Source of the DNA: Rhodobacterales bacterium
GTDB taxonomy: Bacteria > Pseudomonadota > Alphaproteobacteria > Rhodobacterales > Rhodobacteraceae
Direction: 5' to 3'
NCBI GenBank assembly: GCA_009992615.1
Contig: JAACVA010000069.1
Span: 1-13,395 of the forward strand
DNA length: 13,395 nucleotides
How positions within the stretch are numbered: the stretch's first letter is position 1; each line of letters begins with the position of its first letter. Shown piece after piece: positions 1 to 8,375 of this stretch. Under the pieces are notes generated by a model, which searched no databases, was not told the origin of the DNA, and saw only the letters and a list, made by a program, of their open reading frames with translations. The translations under genes were made by a program, and so were the position numbers.

Positions 1-1865
1 TGGCGGGCCGGGCGATGGATCAGCTGACCTTCGACATGCAGGTCGAGGTGGCCGAGCGGATGGGATATGTCGACAAGGGCGGGCGCCGTGGTGTTGAACA
101 TTTCATGCAGGAATATTTCCGCCACGCCAACAAGGTGGGCGAGCTGACGCGCATCCTGCTGACCGCGCTTGAGGCCGATCACAAGAAACAGGCGCCCAGC
201 CTGGTGGGATTCTTCCGGCGCAAGAAAAAGGCGCGTCCGGGCTATGCGATCAAGCAGAACCGGATCAGCTTTGACGACCGCGCCGCCTTCCTGGCCGACC
301 CGCTGAACCTGCTGCGCATCTTCGACGAGGCGATGCGCACCGGATACCTGTTGCATCCCGACGCCATGCGCGCCATCGCCGCCAACCTGAACCTGATCGA
401 CGACAAGCTGCGCCGCAGCCCCGAGGCGGTTCGCCTGTTCATGGATCTGATCCTGAAATACCCCAACCCCGAACGCGCCCTGCGACGGATGAACGAACTG
501 GGCATGTTGTCGGCCATCCTGCCCGAGTTCGAGCCGATCGTGGCGATGATGCAATTCAACATGTACCACCACTATACGGTGGACGAACACATCATCCAGG
601 TGATCAGCGCCCTGGCCCAGATCGAACATGGCGAGCTGGACGACGATCTGCCCGTGGCCTCGACCATCGTCAAGGCGGGGGGCGTGAACCGCAAGGTGCT
701 GTATCTGGCGCTGTTGTTCCACGACATCGGCAAGGGCCGCGCCGAGGATCATTCCGTGCTGGGCGCCCAGATCGCGCGGCGGGTCTGTCCGCGGCTGGGG
801 CTGAAACAGGCCGATACCGATACGGTGGAATGGCTGGTGCGCTATCACCTGTTGATGTCGGACATGGCGCAAAAGCGCGACCTGTCCGATCCGCGCACGA
901 TCCGCGATTTCGCCAAGGCGGTGCGCAACCGCAAACGGCTGGATCTGCTGCTGTTACTTACGGTCTGCGACATCCGCGGCGTCGGTCCCGGCACCTGGAA
1001 CAACTGGAAGGCGCAGCTGTTGCGCACGTTGTACAAGGAAACCGCGCGGGCGCTGGAAAACGGGCTTGAGGATCTGAACCGCGAAACCCGCGGCACCGAG
1101 GCGCGCCGCCGCCTGCGCGAGGCGCTGCCCGACTGGGACAAGGCCGCCCTGCGCGCCGAAACCCAACGCCACTATCCCCCCTATTGGCAGGGGCTGGACA
1201 CCGACACCCATGTGGTATTTGCCAAACTGCTCAGCACGATTGGCGAAGGCGACATCAAGATCAACATGAAGCCCGACCCCGACCGCGACGCCACCCGCGC
1301 CTGTTTCGCCATGGCCGATCACCCCGGCATCTTTTCACGCCTGGCCGGGGCGCTGGCTCTGGTCGGTGCCAATGTTGTGGACGCGCGCACCTATACCAGC
1401 AATGACGGATATGCCACGGCGGTGTTCTGGGTGCAGGACAGCGAAGGCACGCCGTTCGAGGAAAGCCGTCTTGGCCGGCTGCGCAGCATGATCGGCAAGA
1501 CCCTGAAAGGCGAGGTCGTGGCACGCGATGCCCTGCAACCCAAGGACAAGATCAAGAAACGCGAACGCGGCTTTCGCGTGCCCACCTCGATCACCTTCGA
1601 CAACGACGGCTCGGAAATCTATACCATCATCGAGGTTGATACCCGCGACCGGGCCGGTCTGCTGTACGACCTGACCCGCACCCTGGCCGGCAACAACATC
1701 TCGATTGCCAGTGCGGTGATTGCCACCTTTGGCGAACAGGTGGTCGATACCTTTTATGTGAAAGACATGTTCGGGCTTAAATTCTATTCCGAAAGCAAAC
1801 AGCGCAGCCTTGAACGCAAACTGCGCGAGGCCATCGAACAGGGCGCCGCGCGGGCCCGTGCGTGA
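1..1865 (+). CDS. glnD: Bifunctional uridylyltransferase/uridylyl-removing enzyme GlnD, 3' part (N-terminus outside window)
   Basis: GlnD adds UMP to PII proteins (GlnB/GlnK) when glutamine is low and removes it when glutamine is high, acting as the cytoplasmic nitrogen sensor. The frame is open to the window edge (first whole codon at 3). The ATG at 15 is internal: family members run about 900 residues, and the nucleotidyltransferase catalytic motif is missing, so it must lie upstream. Counting residues from the ATG at 15, an HD phosphohydrolase domain covers about 180-330, with H191, the pair H236-D237 in LLFHDIGKG, and D319. Two C-terminal ACT domains follow, at about 430-480 (ADHPGIFSRLAGALALVGAN) and about 538-600 (VDTRDRAGLLYDLTRTLAGN). 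These are the glutamine-sensing modules. The stop at 1863-1865 is 28 bases before the preferred murJ start, so the two are probably co-transcribed. Identification is firm; only the missing 5' end is uncertain. Confidence 0.95.
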   Translation, partial: AGRAMDQLTFDMQVEVAERMGYVDKGGRRGVEHFMQEYFRHANKVGELTRILLTALEADHKKQAPSLVGFFRRKKKARPGYAIKQNRISFDDRAAFLADPLNLLRIFDEAMRTGYLLHPDAMRAIAANLNLIDDKLRRSPEAVRLFMDLILKYPNPERALRRMNELGMLSAILPEFEPIVAMMQFNMYHHYTVDEHIIQVISALAQIEHGELDDDLPVASTIVKAGGVNRKVLYLALLFHDIGKGRAEDHSVLGAQIARRVCPRLGLKQADTDTVEWLVRYHLLMSDMAQKRDLSDPRTIRDFAKAVRNRKRLDLLLLLTVCDIRGVGPGTWNNWKAQLLRTLYKETARALENGLEDLNRETRGTEARRRLREALPDWDKAALRAETQRHYPPYWQGLDTDTHVVFAKLLSTIGEGDIKINMKPDPDRDATRACFAMADHPGIFSRLAGALALVGANVVDARTYTSNDGYATAVFWVQDSEGTPFEESRLGRLRSMIGKTLKGEVVARDALQPKDKIKKRERGFRVPTSITFDNDGSEIYTIIEVDTRDRAGLLYDLTRTLAGNNISIASAVIATFGEQVVDTFYVKDMFGLKFYSESKQRSLERKLREAIEQGAARARA

Positions 1866-1893
1866 CAGCGGCTGACATGCCAGGGGTTTCGTG

Positions 1894-3453
1894 ATGCTGC
1901 GCGGCTTTTTCACCGTCGGCGGCTGGACCCTGGCCAGCCGTGTCATGGGGTTTGTGCGCGACATCCTGATCGCCGCCTATCTTGGCGCCGGCCCGATGGC
2001 CGAGGCGTTTCTGGTGGCATTTTCCTTGCCCAACATGTTCCGCCGGTTCTTTGCCGAGGGTGCGTTCAACATGGCCTTCATCCCGCTGTTTTCCAAGAAG
2101 CTGGAAAGCGGCGACGACCCAAAGGGCTTTGCGCAGGATGCCTTCGCCGGGATGTTCGTCATTCTGTCGATGTTTACCGCCCTCGGGGTCATCGTCATGC
2201 CCTGGCTGGTCACCGCCATGGCCAGCGGGTTTCGCGGCGATGAGCGGTTCGATCTGGCAGTCCTCTATGGGCGCATCGCCTTTCCCTACATCTTGCTGAT
2301 TTCGCTGGCTGCGCTGGTGTCGGGTGTGCTGAACGCCAACCGCCGCTTCGTGGCGGCCGCCGCCGCGCCGGTTTTGCTGAACCTGGTGTTCATCGCCGGT
2401 ATCCTGATTACCGGCCTGACCGGACCGTCAGCCACCGATGCGATTGCCGCGCGGATCGGCCAGACCTTGGCCTGGTGCGTGCCTGTGGGCGGCATCGCCC
2501 AGCTTGTGCTGGTCTGGTGGGCCGCGTCGCGTGCCGGGTTCCGCCTGACCCTTCGCCGCCCGCGTTTCACCCCCGAGCTGAAGAAGCTGGCACTTATCGC
2601 CGCGCCTGCCGCGCTGGCCGGTGGCGTCGTGCAGATCAACCTTCTGGTCGGTCGTCAGGTGGCAAGTTTTTATGACGGCGCTATTGCCTGGCTGAACTAT
2701 GCCGACCGGCTGTACCAACTGCCGCTTGGGGTGGTGGGCATCGCCATCGGCGTTGTTTTGTTGCCCGAACTGTCGCGCCGTCTGGCCGCGACCGACACGG
2801 CCGGCGGGCGCTATGCGTTCAACCGGGCGGCGGAAATGGCGCTGACCCTGACGGTGCCCTGCGCCGTGGCCTTCGTGGTGATCCCTCTGCCCGTGGTCGC
2901 CACCCTGTTCCAGCGCGGCGCCTTCGGCCCTGACGACAGCGCCGCAACCGCCCTGACGCTGGCGGTCTATGGTCTGGGCCTGCCGGCCTTCGTGCTGCAA
3001 AAGGTGCTGCAACCGCTGTTTTTCGCACGCGAAGACACCACGTCGCCGTTTCGCTATGCGCTGGTGTCGCTGGTGGTGAATGCTGCGGTGGCAATTGGTC
3101 TGATGCCATTCGTCGGTTTCCTGGCAGCCGCCATCGGCACAACCCTCGCCGCCTGGGCCATGGTCTGGCTGCTGGCCCGGGGTGGGCGACAGATGGGCGA
3201 GGCGGCGCGTTTCGACGACCGCCTGCGCCGCCGGGTCTGGCGCATCGTTGTGGCCTCACTTGGTATGGGCGGTTGCCTGTGGTTGGGCACACTGTTGCTG
3301 GGCCCGCTTTTCGGAATGGCGGGGCTGAAGTTCCTCGCCCTGGCGGTGTTGGTTGCGATCGGCACAGTCAGCTATTACGCCATTGGTGCCACCATCGGTG
3401 CCTTTGCCTTGTCCGACATCCGCAGCGCCGTAAAACGCAAACCACGCGCCTGA
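1894..3453 (+). CDS. murJ: Lipid II flippase MurJ (MviN family)
   Basis: MurJ is an inner-membrane MOP-superfamily transporter that flips lipid-linked peptidoglycan precursor (lipid II) to the periplasmic face. The 519-residue product has the family's usual length and about 14 hydrophobic segments. Its N-terminus carries the typical SRVMGFVRDILIAAYLGAG stretch, followed by FRRFFAEGAFNMAFIPLF, a hallmark of MviN/MurJ proteins. I chose the ATG at 1894 over the in-frame GTG at 1891 because the AGGGG at 1882-1886 then sits 7 bases upstream, whereas it would be only 4 bases from the GTG. The start differs by one codon. The gene lies 28 bases after glnD with no terminator between them, consistent with an operon. 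From memory, trpS often follows murJ in this family of bacteria; here the next DNA is decayed mobile-element sequence. Identification is firm. Confidence 0.95.
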   Translation: MLRGFFTVGGWTLASRVMGFVRDILIAAYLGAGPMAEAFLVAFSLPNMFRRFFAEGAFNMAFIPLFSKKLESGDDPKGFAQDAFAGMFVILSMFTALGVIVMPWLVTAMASGFRGDERFDLAVLYGRIAFPYILLISLAALVSGVLNANRRFVAAAAAPVLLNLVFIAGILITGLTGPSATDAIAARIGQTLAWCVPVGGIAQLVLVWWAASRAGFRLTLRRPRFTPELKKLALIAAPAALAGGVVQINLLVGRQVASFYDGAIAWLNYADRLYQLPLGVVGIAIGVVLLPELSRRLAATDTAGGRYAFNRAAEMALTLTVPCAVAFVVIPLPVVATLFQRGAFGPDDSAATALTLAVYGLGLPAFVLQKVLQPLFFAREDTTSPFRYALVSLVVNAAVAIGLMPFVGFLAAAIGTTLAAWAMVWLLARGGRQMGEAARFDDRLRRRVWRIVVASLGMGGCLWLGTLLLGPLFGMAGLKFLALAVLVAIGTVSYYAIGATIGAFALSDIRSAVKRKPRA

Positions 3454-3759
3454 CCATCTAAGTTGCGGATAGTTGCATTTGCCCCGCAGATCGAACGCGT
3501 CGTGCTGCGCAAACTCTGCTGCGATCCACAGGACGAGTGGATTGCCCCAGCTGAGCGCAACCCGCTCTGGTGCAGCGTGGAACAGGCCAGCGACAGCAGG
3601 TTGCACTGCCGTCCTACGCTGATTCCATCCCGCGTGAATGCAGACCCGGGGGGGATTGAACGAACTCGCTGACGCGGGAGTGTCGTCGCGCTTGGCGGAA
3701 ATGGCCTGCTGAAGGGAAGGTTTTGTTGCTGAGACCAACCTTTGATCAGGAGCTGTCTC
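3454..3759. other. Non-coding or unrecognised stretch between murJ and the integrase relic
   Basis: About 300 bases hold no gene I can support. A 69-codon plus-strand frame (TTG at 3463, stop at 3672) and two minus-strand frames overlap here, but none resembles a family I know, and the minus frames run into the murJ coding region. AGTTGC occurs twice, 11 bases apart (3461-3466 and 3472-3477). A 6-bp inverted repeat, AAGGTT (3717-3722) and AACCTT (3737-3742), precedes the integrase relic. The stretch may be the upstream end of the inserted element or a third decayed element. There is no obvious terminator after murJ. Confidence 0.5.
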
Positions 3760-4290
3760 ATGGCTGATACCATATCAGCGGTCAGCCTGCTGCGCCGCCG
3801 CATGATCGACGACATAACGCTTCGCAACCTGTCGCCGGCCATACAACGATCCTATATTCATGCCGTTGCCAAGCTCAGCCGGTATTCTGACCACTCACCG
3901 GATCGGCTGGGGCCGGAAGATGTCAGGGCCTTTCAGGTCTATCTGGTATCGCAGGGCTTTTCGTAGCCGGCACTCAACCAGACGGTCTGCGTCTTGCGGC
4001 TTTTATATGGTGTGAAGATGAACCTGTTGGAGCTCCCCGAGCGGATCGCCCCTGTGCACACGCCGCGCAAGCTGCCGACGATCCTGAGCGCCGATGAGTT
4101 CGTGCAGTTTCCCGAGGCGGCAGCGTCGCTAAAAGCGCGCGCGGCACCGACGACGGCCTACGCCGCAGGGTTGCCCGCCTTGAAAGCAGCGAACCTGAAG
4201 GTCACGGATCTCGACAGTGGCCGCATGGCGCTCCAGATCCGCTACGGCACGCCCAAGCGTCGAGGCTATGCCAACGGCACCAGGTGCATC
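3760..4290 (+). pseudogene. Tyrosine recombinase/phage-type integrase pseudogene (nonsense mutation, 3' end lost)
   Basis: The reading frame opens at the ATG at 3760, with CAGGAG at 3747-3752 seven bases upstream. It begins with the SAM-like N-terminal core-binding domain of a tyrosine recombinase (RRRMIDDITLRNLSPAIQRS, then AVAKLSRYSDHSPDRLGPED). The frame is broken by TAG at 3964-3966 and resumes without shift as PALNQTVCVLRLLYGV and later RTPRKLP-like and LKVTDLDSG-like segments. As I remember the family, this position carries tryptophan (ISWPALNQTVC), so TGG to TAG is the simplest change. The C-terminal catalytic part (R-H-x-x-R...Y) is absent: after about 4235 the similarity fades and a transposase fragment takes over near 4313. 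Such integrases often accompany IS91-like elements in proteobacteria, but no IS91 transposase is present. The protein cannot be active as a recombinase. The exact 3' boundary is uncertain. Confidence 0.85.
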
Positions 4291-4312
4291 GACCTGCCCG
4301 CAATCGCCGGAG

Positions 4313-4466
4313 CGCGGGCGCCGCTTGGTCCGGGCCGTCATGCAGTCGCCGGGATGTGCCTCAGGGGCGTTTCGAGCCGTGATGTCGAGGCGGTCATGCG
4401 CGCATTCGGCATCGAGAGCCGATCGTCGTCGCAACGCCATCCATCACGCCCTGAATACCGAGATCA
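4313..4466 (+). pseudogene. IS256-family (mutator) transposase relic, frameshifted and internally deleted
   Basis: Three short pieces read like one IS256-family DDE transposase but in changing frames. RRLVRAVMQ (about 4319-4345) resembles the RALVxAxxE segment. MCLRGVSSRDVEAVMRAFGI (from 4354), followed by ESRSSSQ, sits in a second frame and matches the family's GVSTRxVE signature. RNAIHHALNTEI (4430-4465) lies back in the first frame and resembles the FHxxQNAIHH region, which normally lies over 100 residues further on. This implies a frameshift between about 4345 and 4354, and a deletion of the central part, including at least two of the three DDE acidic residues, joined near 4430. The assignment rests on remembered family motifs, not on an alignment. 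It is non-functional. Confidence 0.65.
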
Positions 4467-4515
4467 AAGGTGGTCAGGAAAGAAGCGCTCCCCTCGCTAT
4501 GGCCTCAATGATCAC

Positions 4516-4558
4516 ATGTTGACGGCTTTCGGCCCTAAAGATCGAAAACCGTCAACAT
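4516..4558. repeat. 16-bp imperfect inverted repeat (stem-loop)
   Basis: ATGTTGACGGCTTTCG (4516-4531) and CGAAAACCGTCAACAT (4543-4558) are inverted copies with one mismatch, around an 11-base loop. Transcribed from the minus strand, the mismatch becomes a G-U pair, so the stem is continuous in that direction. It lies about 90 bases past the nrdJ stop and could stop or protect the 3' end of nrdJ mRNA, but there is no T-run. It may instead be an end or secondary structure of the decayed insertion element. Confidence 0.6.
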
Positions 4559-4570
4559 CCTCCGCTTCTG

Positions 4571-4606
4571 GAAAACCTTTGCCCCCAGACCAGAAAACCT
4601 TTGCCC
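4571..4606. repeat. 14-bp direct repeat, period 22
   Basis: GAAAACCTTTGCCC occurs exactly at 4571-4584 and 4593-4606, separated by 8 bases. Both copies lie between the mobile-element relics and the nrdJ stop at 4650. Possible origins are an insertion-element end, a short slippage duplication, or binding-site repeats. The sequence does not decide between them. Confidence 0.7.
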
Positions 4607-4649
4607 GAAAATAGACGAACCATGGCCAGAGGGACAACTGCGCGCGCTT

Positions 4650-7600
4650 TCAGCTACAGCCACTTGTCCCGCCGCAGGTGTTGCACTTCATGCAGGTGCC
4701 GTTGCGTACAAGGGTAAAGTTGCCGCATTCGCCGCAGGCTTCGCCCTCGTACCCCTGCATCCTGGCTTTGGTGCGCGCCGTCAGGGCGGTGGAACCCGCC
4801 AGCACTGCCTTGCCCACCGTGTCGGACATCGCGACTTCGACGCCCGCCACCGCACTATTCGTGGTGACAAAGGTGAGGTCGCCCGCGTTGCCCTGGCCGC
4901 CCTGCACCACGCGCAACTCCTGAGGCAGGCGGTTGCGCAGATAGCCGGTGGACGCGACCTGGCGCAGCACCTCAAGCGGCGACGATCCGTTCGATCCGGG
5001 AACCGGCGCAAAGTTGCGCACGCCCTCCTGTTCGCCGCGTCCCAGATCGTCAAAGCTGGCGCCGGTGGGCTGGACATGGGCCAGATCGGTGCGGTCGAGA
5101 TAGGACACAGCCAGTTCGCGGAAGATGTAATCAAGGATCGAGGTCGCGTTCTTGATCGTTTCGTTGCCCTGCACCGTGCCGGCCGGCTCGAATTTGGTGA
5201 AGGTGAAGGCGTCAACGAATTCCTCAAGCGGCACGCCGTATTGCAGGCCCACGGAAATGGCGATGGCAAAGTTGTTCATCATCGCGCGGAATCCGGCGCC
5301 TTCCTTGTGCATGTCGATGAAGATTTCGCCCAGTTTGCCGTCCTGATATTCACCGGTGCGCAAATACACCTTGTGGCCTCCGACGATGGCCTTCTGGGTA
5401 TAGCCGCGCCGCCGCTGTGGCATTTTTTCGCGGTTGGAGCGCACGATTTCCTTGATGATCACCTTTTCCACGATCTTTTCAGCAATCACGATCGCCTTTT
5501 CCCGGTCACTGCCGGTGGCGAGGATCTCTTCTGCCTCGTCGTCGTCCTCCACAAGGGCCGAGGCCAGAGGCTGGCTCAGCTTCGAGCCGTCGCGGTACAG
5601 CGCGTTGGCCTTGACCCCCAGCGACCAGGACAGTTCATATGCCTTCTGACAATCGGTGATCGTCGCGTCGTTGGGCATGTTGATGGTTTTGGAGATCGCC
5701 CCCGAAATGAACGACTGTGCCGCGGCCATCATGTGGATGTGGCTTTGCACGCTCAAGAACCGGCGGCCTTTCTTGCCACAGGGGTTGGCGCAATCAAAGA
5801 TGTGATAGTGTTCTTTTTTCAGGAACGGCGCGCCTTCCAACGTCATCGTGCCGCAAACGTGGTCATTGGCCGCCTCGACATCCTGCTTGGTAAAGCCGAG
5901 GTGGCGCAGCAGATCGAAGGTGGGATCGTTCAGCTTGTCCGCCGGGATGCCCAGGGTTTCGCGGCAGAAGGGTTCGCCCAGGGTCCATTGGTTGAACACA
6001 AAGCGGATGTCGAAGGCCGACGGCAGCGCCGCTTCGACCTTGGCAATCTCGTTGGGGCCAAACCCGTGACCGATCAGCGCGGTGGTGTTGATACCCGGCG
6101 CATTGCCGATGCTGCCATGGCCCACGGCATAGGCGATGATCTCTTCGATCTGGGCCGACCCATAGCCGAGGTTTTCCAACGCCGCCGGAACCGAGCGGTT
6201 GATGATCTTGAAATACCCGCCACCGGCCAGCTTCTTGAACTTGACCAGTGCGAAATCGGGCTCGATCCCCGTGGTATCACAATCCATCACCAGACCAATG
6301 GTGCCGGTGGGGGCGATGACCGAAACCTGCGCGTTGCGGAACCCGTGCTTTTCCCCCAGGGCCAAGGCTTCGTCCCAGGCTCCCTTGGCGATGTCCACCA
6401 GGTCGGCATCGGGACAGTTGGCATGGTCAAGCGGCACGGGATTGGTGGCCAATGACGTGTATCCGTGGGTCAGCCCATAGGCGGCGGAACGGTGATTGCG
6501 GATCACCCGCAGCATATGCGCGCTGTTGCGGCCATAGCCCGGAAAGGCGCCCAATTCACCCGCCATCTCGGCACTGGTCGCATAGGACACGCCGGTCATG
6601 ATCGCCGTCAGGGCCCCGCACAATGCGCGGCCTTCCTTGCTGTCATAGCCGTGCCCCATGTTCATCAGCAAGCCACCGATATTGGCATAGCCAAGACCCA
6701 GAGTGCGGAAATCATACGACCGCTGGGCGATTTCCTTGGACGGAAACTGTGCCATGGTCACGCTGATTTCCAGCGTCACTGTCCACAGTCGCGTCGCGTG
6801 CATGTAGTCCTCGACCTGAAACACACCGTCTTTCAGGAAGGTCAACAGGTTGATCGACGCCAGATTGCACGCGGTATCGTCGAGGAACATATATTCGCTG
6901 CACGGATTCGACCCGCGGATCGCGCCATCTTCGGGACAGGTGTGCCAATCGTTGATCGTGTCGTGGAATTGAATCCCCGGATCGGCACAGGCCCAGGCGG
7001 CATGGCCCACCTGTTCCCACAGATCGCGGGCCTTGATCGTTTTGGCAACCTTGCCGTCCTTGCGGTTGATCAACTGCCAGTCGCCATCTTCCTCAACCGC
7101 CTTGAGAAAGGCATCGGTGACACGGATCGAGTTGTTCGAGTTTTGCCCCGAAACCGACGAATACGCCTCGGAATCCCAATCGGTGTCATAGGTCGGAAAT
7201 TCGATGCTGGTGTGGCCTTGGCGCGCATAGTCCAGCACGCGTTTTACATAGGTTTCCGGGATCGCCACCTTTTTGGCGTCCTTGATTGCCGCCTTCAACT
7301 GGTCGTTTTTGGCCGGATCATAGGCATCAGCCTCGGCGCCATCCCACCCTTTGATCGCAGCAAACAGGGCGTTCAGCTTCTGTTCGTGCATCTTCGACCC
7401 GGCGACGATGCTGGCCACCTTCTGTTCCTCGATGACCTTCCAGTTGATGAAATTCTCGATGTCCGGATGGTCGGCATCGACGATCACCATCTTGGCCGCG
7501 CGCCGTGTGGTGCCGCCCGATTTGATCGCGCCCGCCGCCCGGTCGCCGATTTTCAGGAACCCCATGAGGCCGCTGGATTTGCCACCGCCCGACAGCTTTT

Positions 7601-8327
7601 CCCCCTCGCCACGCAGCGAGCTGAAGTTGGTGCCGGTGCCGCTGCCGTATTTGAACAGCCGCGCCTCACGCACCCACAGATCCATGATGCCACCGTCATT
7701 GACCAGATCATCGGCCACCGACTGGATGAAGCAGGCGTGCGGTTGAGGATGCTCATAGCTCGAGGCCGAGCGGGTCAGCACGCCCGTCTTGAAATCGACG
7801 TAATAATGGCCCTGCGCCGGGCCGTCGATGCCATAGGCCCAGTGCAGCCCGGTGTTGAACCACTGCGGACTGTTCGGCGCGGCCCTCTGGGTGGCCAGCA
7901 TGAAGCGCATTTCATCGAAATAGGCACGGGCGTCGGTTTCACGGCTGAAATAGCCGCCCTTCCAGCCCCAATAGGCCCAAGCCCCCGCCAAGCGGTCAAA
8001 CACCTGTCTGGCAGAGGTTTCGCCGCCAAAACGGTCGGATTCCGGCAGGCGTGCCAAGGCTTCGTCATCGGGGACGCTGCGCCACAGAAACTCCGGAACG
8101 CCCTTCTCGCGCAGCTTTTTCAGGGCCGCAGGCACCCCCGCCTTGCGGAAATATTTCTGCGCGATCACATCGCTGGCCACCTGAGACCAAAAGGCAGGCA
8201 CCTCAACCCGGTCGTTGTGGAACACGACGGTGCCATCGGGGTTGCGAATTTCGCTGGTCACCGTGGTAAACTCAAGCTTCGCATACGCGTCCGAACCGGC
8301 GCGGGTAAACGTGCGTTCGATTTTCAT
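4650..8327 (-). CDS. nrdJ: Adenosylcobalamin-dependent (class II) ribonucleoside-diphosphate reductase NrdJ
   Basis: NrdJ reduces ribonucleotides to deoxyribonucleotides using coenzyme B12 to make the radical, with or without oxygen, in the cytoplasm. The 1,225-residue product has the length of the large alphaproteobacterial NrdJ type. C199 (PHACFIQSV) and C487 (TACNLASINL) fit the redox pair, and NPCSE at 474-478 supplies the conserved N, radical-bearing C and E. The last about 30 residues carry CGEC, CMKC, CGG and SGC, a cysteine-rich tail of the kind that re-reduces the active site or binds metal. I chose the ATG at 8325-8327: protein similarity begins at MKIERTFTR, and GGGGCAG lies just upstream on the minus strand. 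A longer 1,290-codon frame from 8522 would translate the palindrome-rich leader and is unlikely. It runs alone, downstream of gltX on the same strand across a 700-base gap. Identification is firm. Confidence 0.95.
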   Translation of the reverse strand: MKIERTFTRAGSDAYAKLEFTTVTSEIRNPDGTVVFHNDRVEVPAFWSQVASDVIAQKYFRKAGVPAALKKLREKGVPEFLWRSVPDDEALARLPESDRFGGETSARQVFDRLAGAWAYWGWKGGYFSRETDARAYFDEMRFMLATQRAAPNSPQWFNTGLHWAYGIDGPAQGHYYVDFKTGVLTRSASSYEHPQPHACFIQSVADDLVNDGGIMDLWVREARLFKYGSGTGTNFSSLRGEGEKLSGGGKSSGLMGFLKIGDRAAGAIKSGGTTRRAAKMVIVDADHPDIENFINWKVIEEQKVASIVAGSKMHEQKLNALFAAIKGWDGAEADAYDPAKNDQLKAAIKDAKKVAIPETYVKRVLDYARQGHTSIEFPTYDTDWDSEAYSSVSGQNSNNSIRVTDAFLKAVEEDGDWQLINRKDGKVAKTIKARDLWEQVGHAAWACADPGIQFHDTINDWHTCPEDGAIRGSNPCSEYMFLDDTACNLASINLLTFLKDGVFQVEDYMHATRLWTVTLEISVTMAQFPSKEIAQRSYDFRTLGLGYANIGGLLMNMGHGYDSKEGRALCGALTAIMTGVSYATSAEMAGELGAFPGYGRNSAHMLRVIRNHRSAAYGLTHGYTSLATNPVPLDHANCPDADLVDIAKGAWDEALALGEKHGFRNAQVSVIAPTGTIGLVMDCDTTGIEPDFALVKFKKLAGGGYFKIINRSVPAALENLGYGSAQIEEIIAYAVGHGSIGNAPGINTTALIGHGFGPNEIAKVEAALPSAFDIRFVFNQWTLGEPFCRETLGIPADKLNDPTFDLLRHLGFTKQDVEAANDHVCGTMTLEGAPFLKKEHYHIFDCANPCGKKGRRFLSVQSHIHMMAAAQSFISGAISKTINMPNDATITDCQKAYELSWSLGVKANALYRDGSKLSQPLASALVEDDDEAEEILATGSDREKAIVIAEKIVEKVIIKEIVRSNREKMPQRRRGYTQKAIVGGHKVYLRTGEYQDGKLGEIFIDMHKEGAGFRAMMNNFAIAISVGLQYGVPLEEFVDAFTFTKFEPAGTVQGNETIKNATSILDYIFRELAVSYLDRTDLAHVQPTGASFDDLGRGEQEGVRNFAPVPGSNGSSPLEVLRQVASTGYLRNRLPQELRVVQGGQGNAGDLTFVTTNSAVAGVEVAMSDTVGKAVLAGSTALTARTKARMQGYEGEACGECGNFTLVRNGTCMKCNTCGGTSGCS

Positions 8328-8375
8328 CTCTGCCCCATATCCTCTGGTTGCCAAACCCTCTGTCGTTGCAGAGGG
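8328..8375 (-). promoter_or_regulatory. Hairpin with alternative pairings next to the nrdJ ribosome binding site
   Basis: In the minus-strand transcript CCCUCUG (8369-8375) pairs perfectly over 7 bp with CAGAGGG (8356-8362) around a 6-base loop, ending 28 bases before the nrdJ ATG. The same arm could instead pair 6 bp with CAGAGG (8341-8346) or with GCAGAG (8328-8333), which adjoins the start codon and overlaps the ribosome-binding region. The repeats are seen directly. A role in translation control is inference. Confidence 0.45.
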
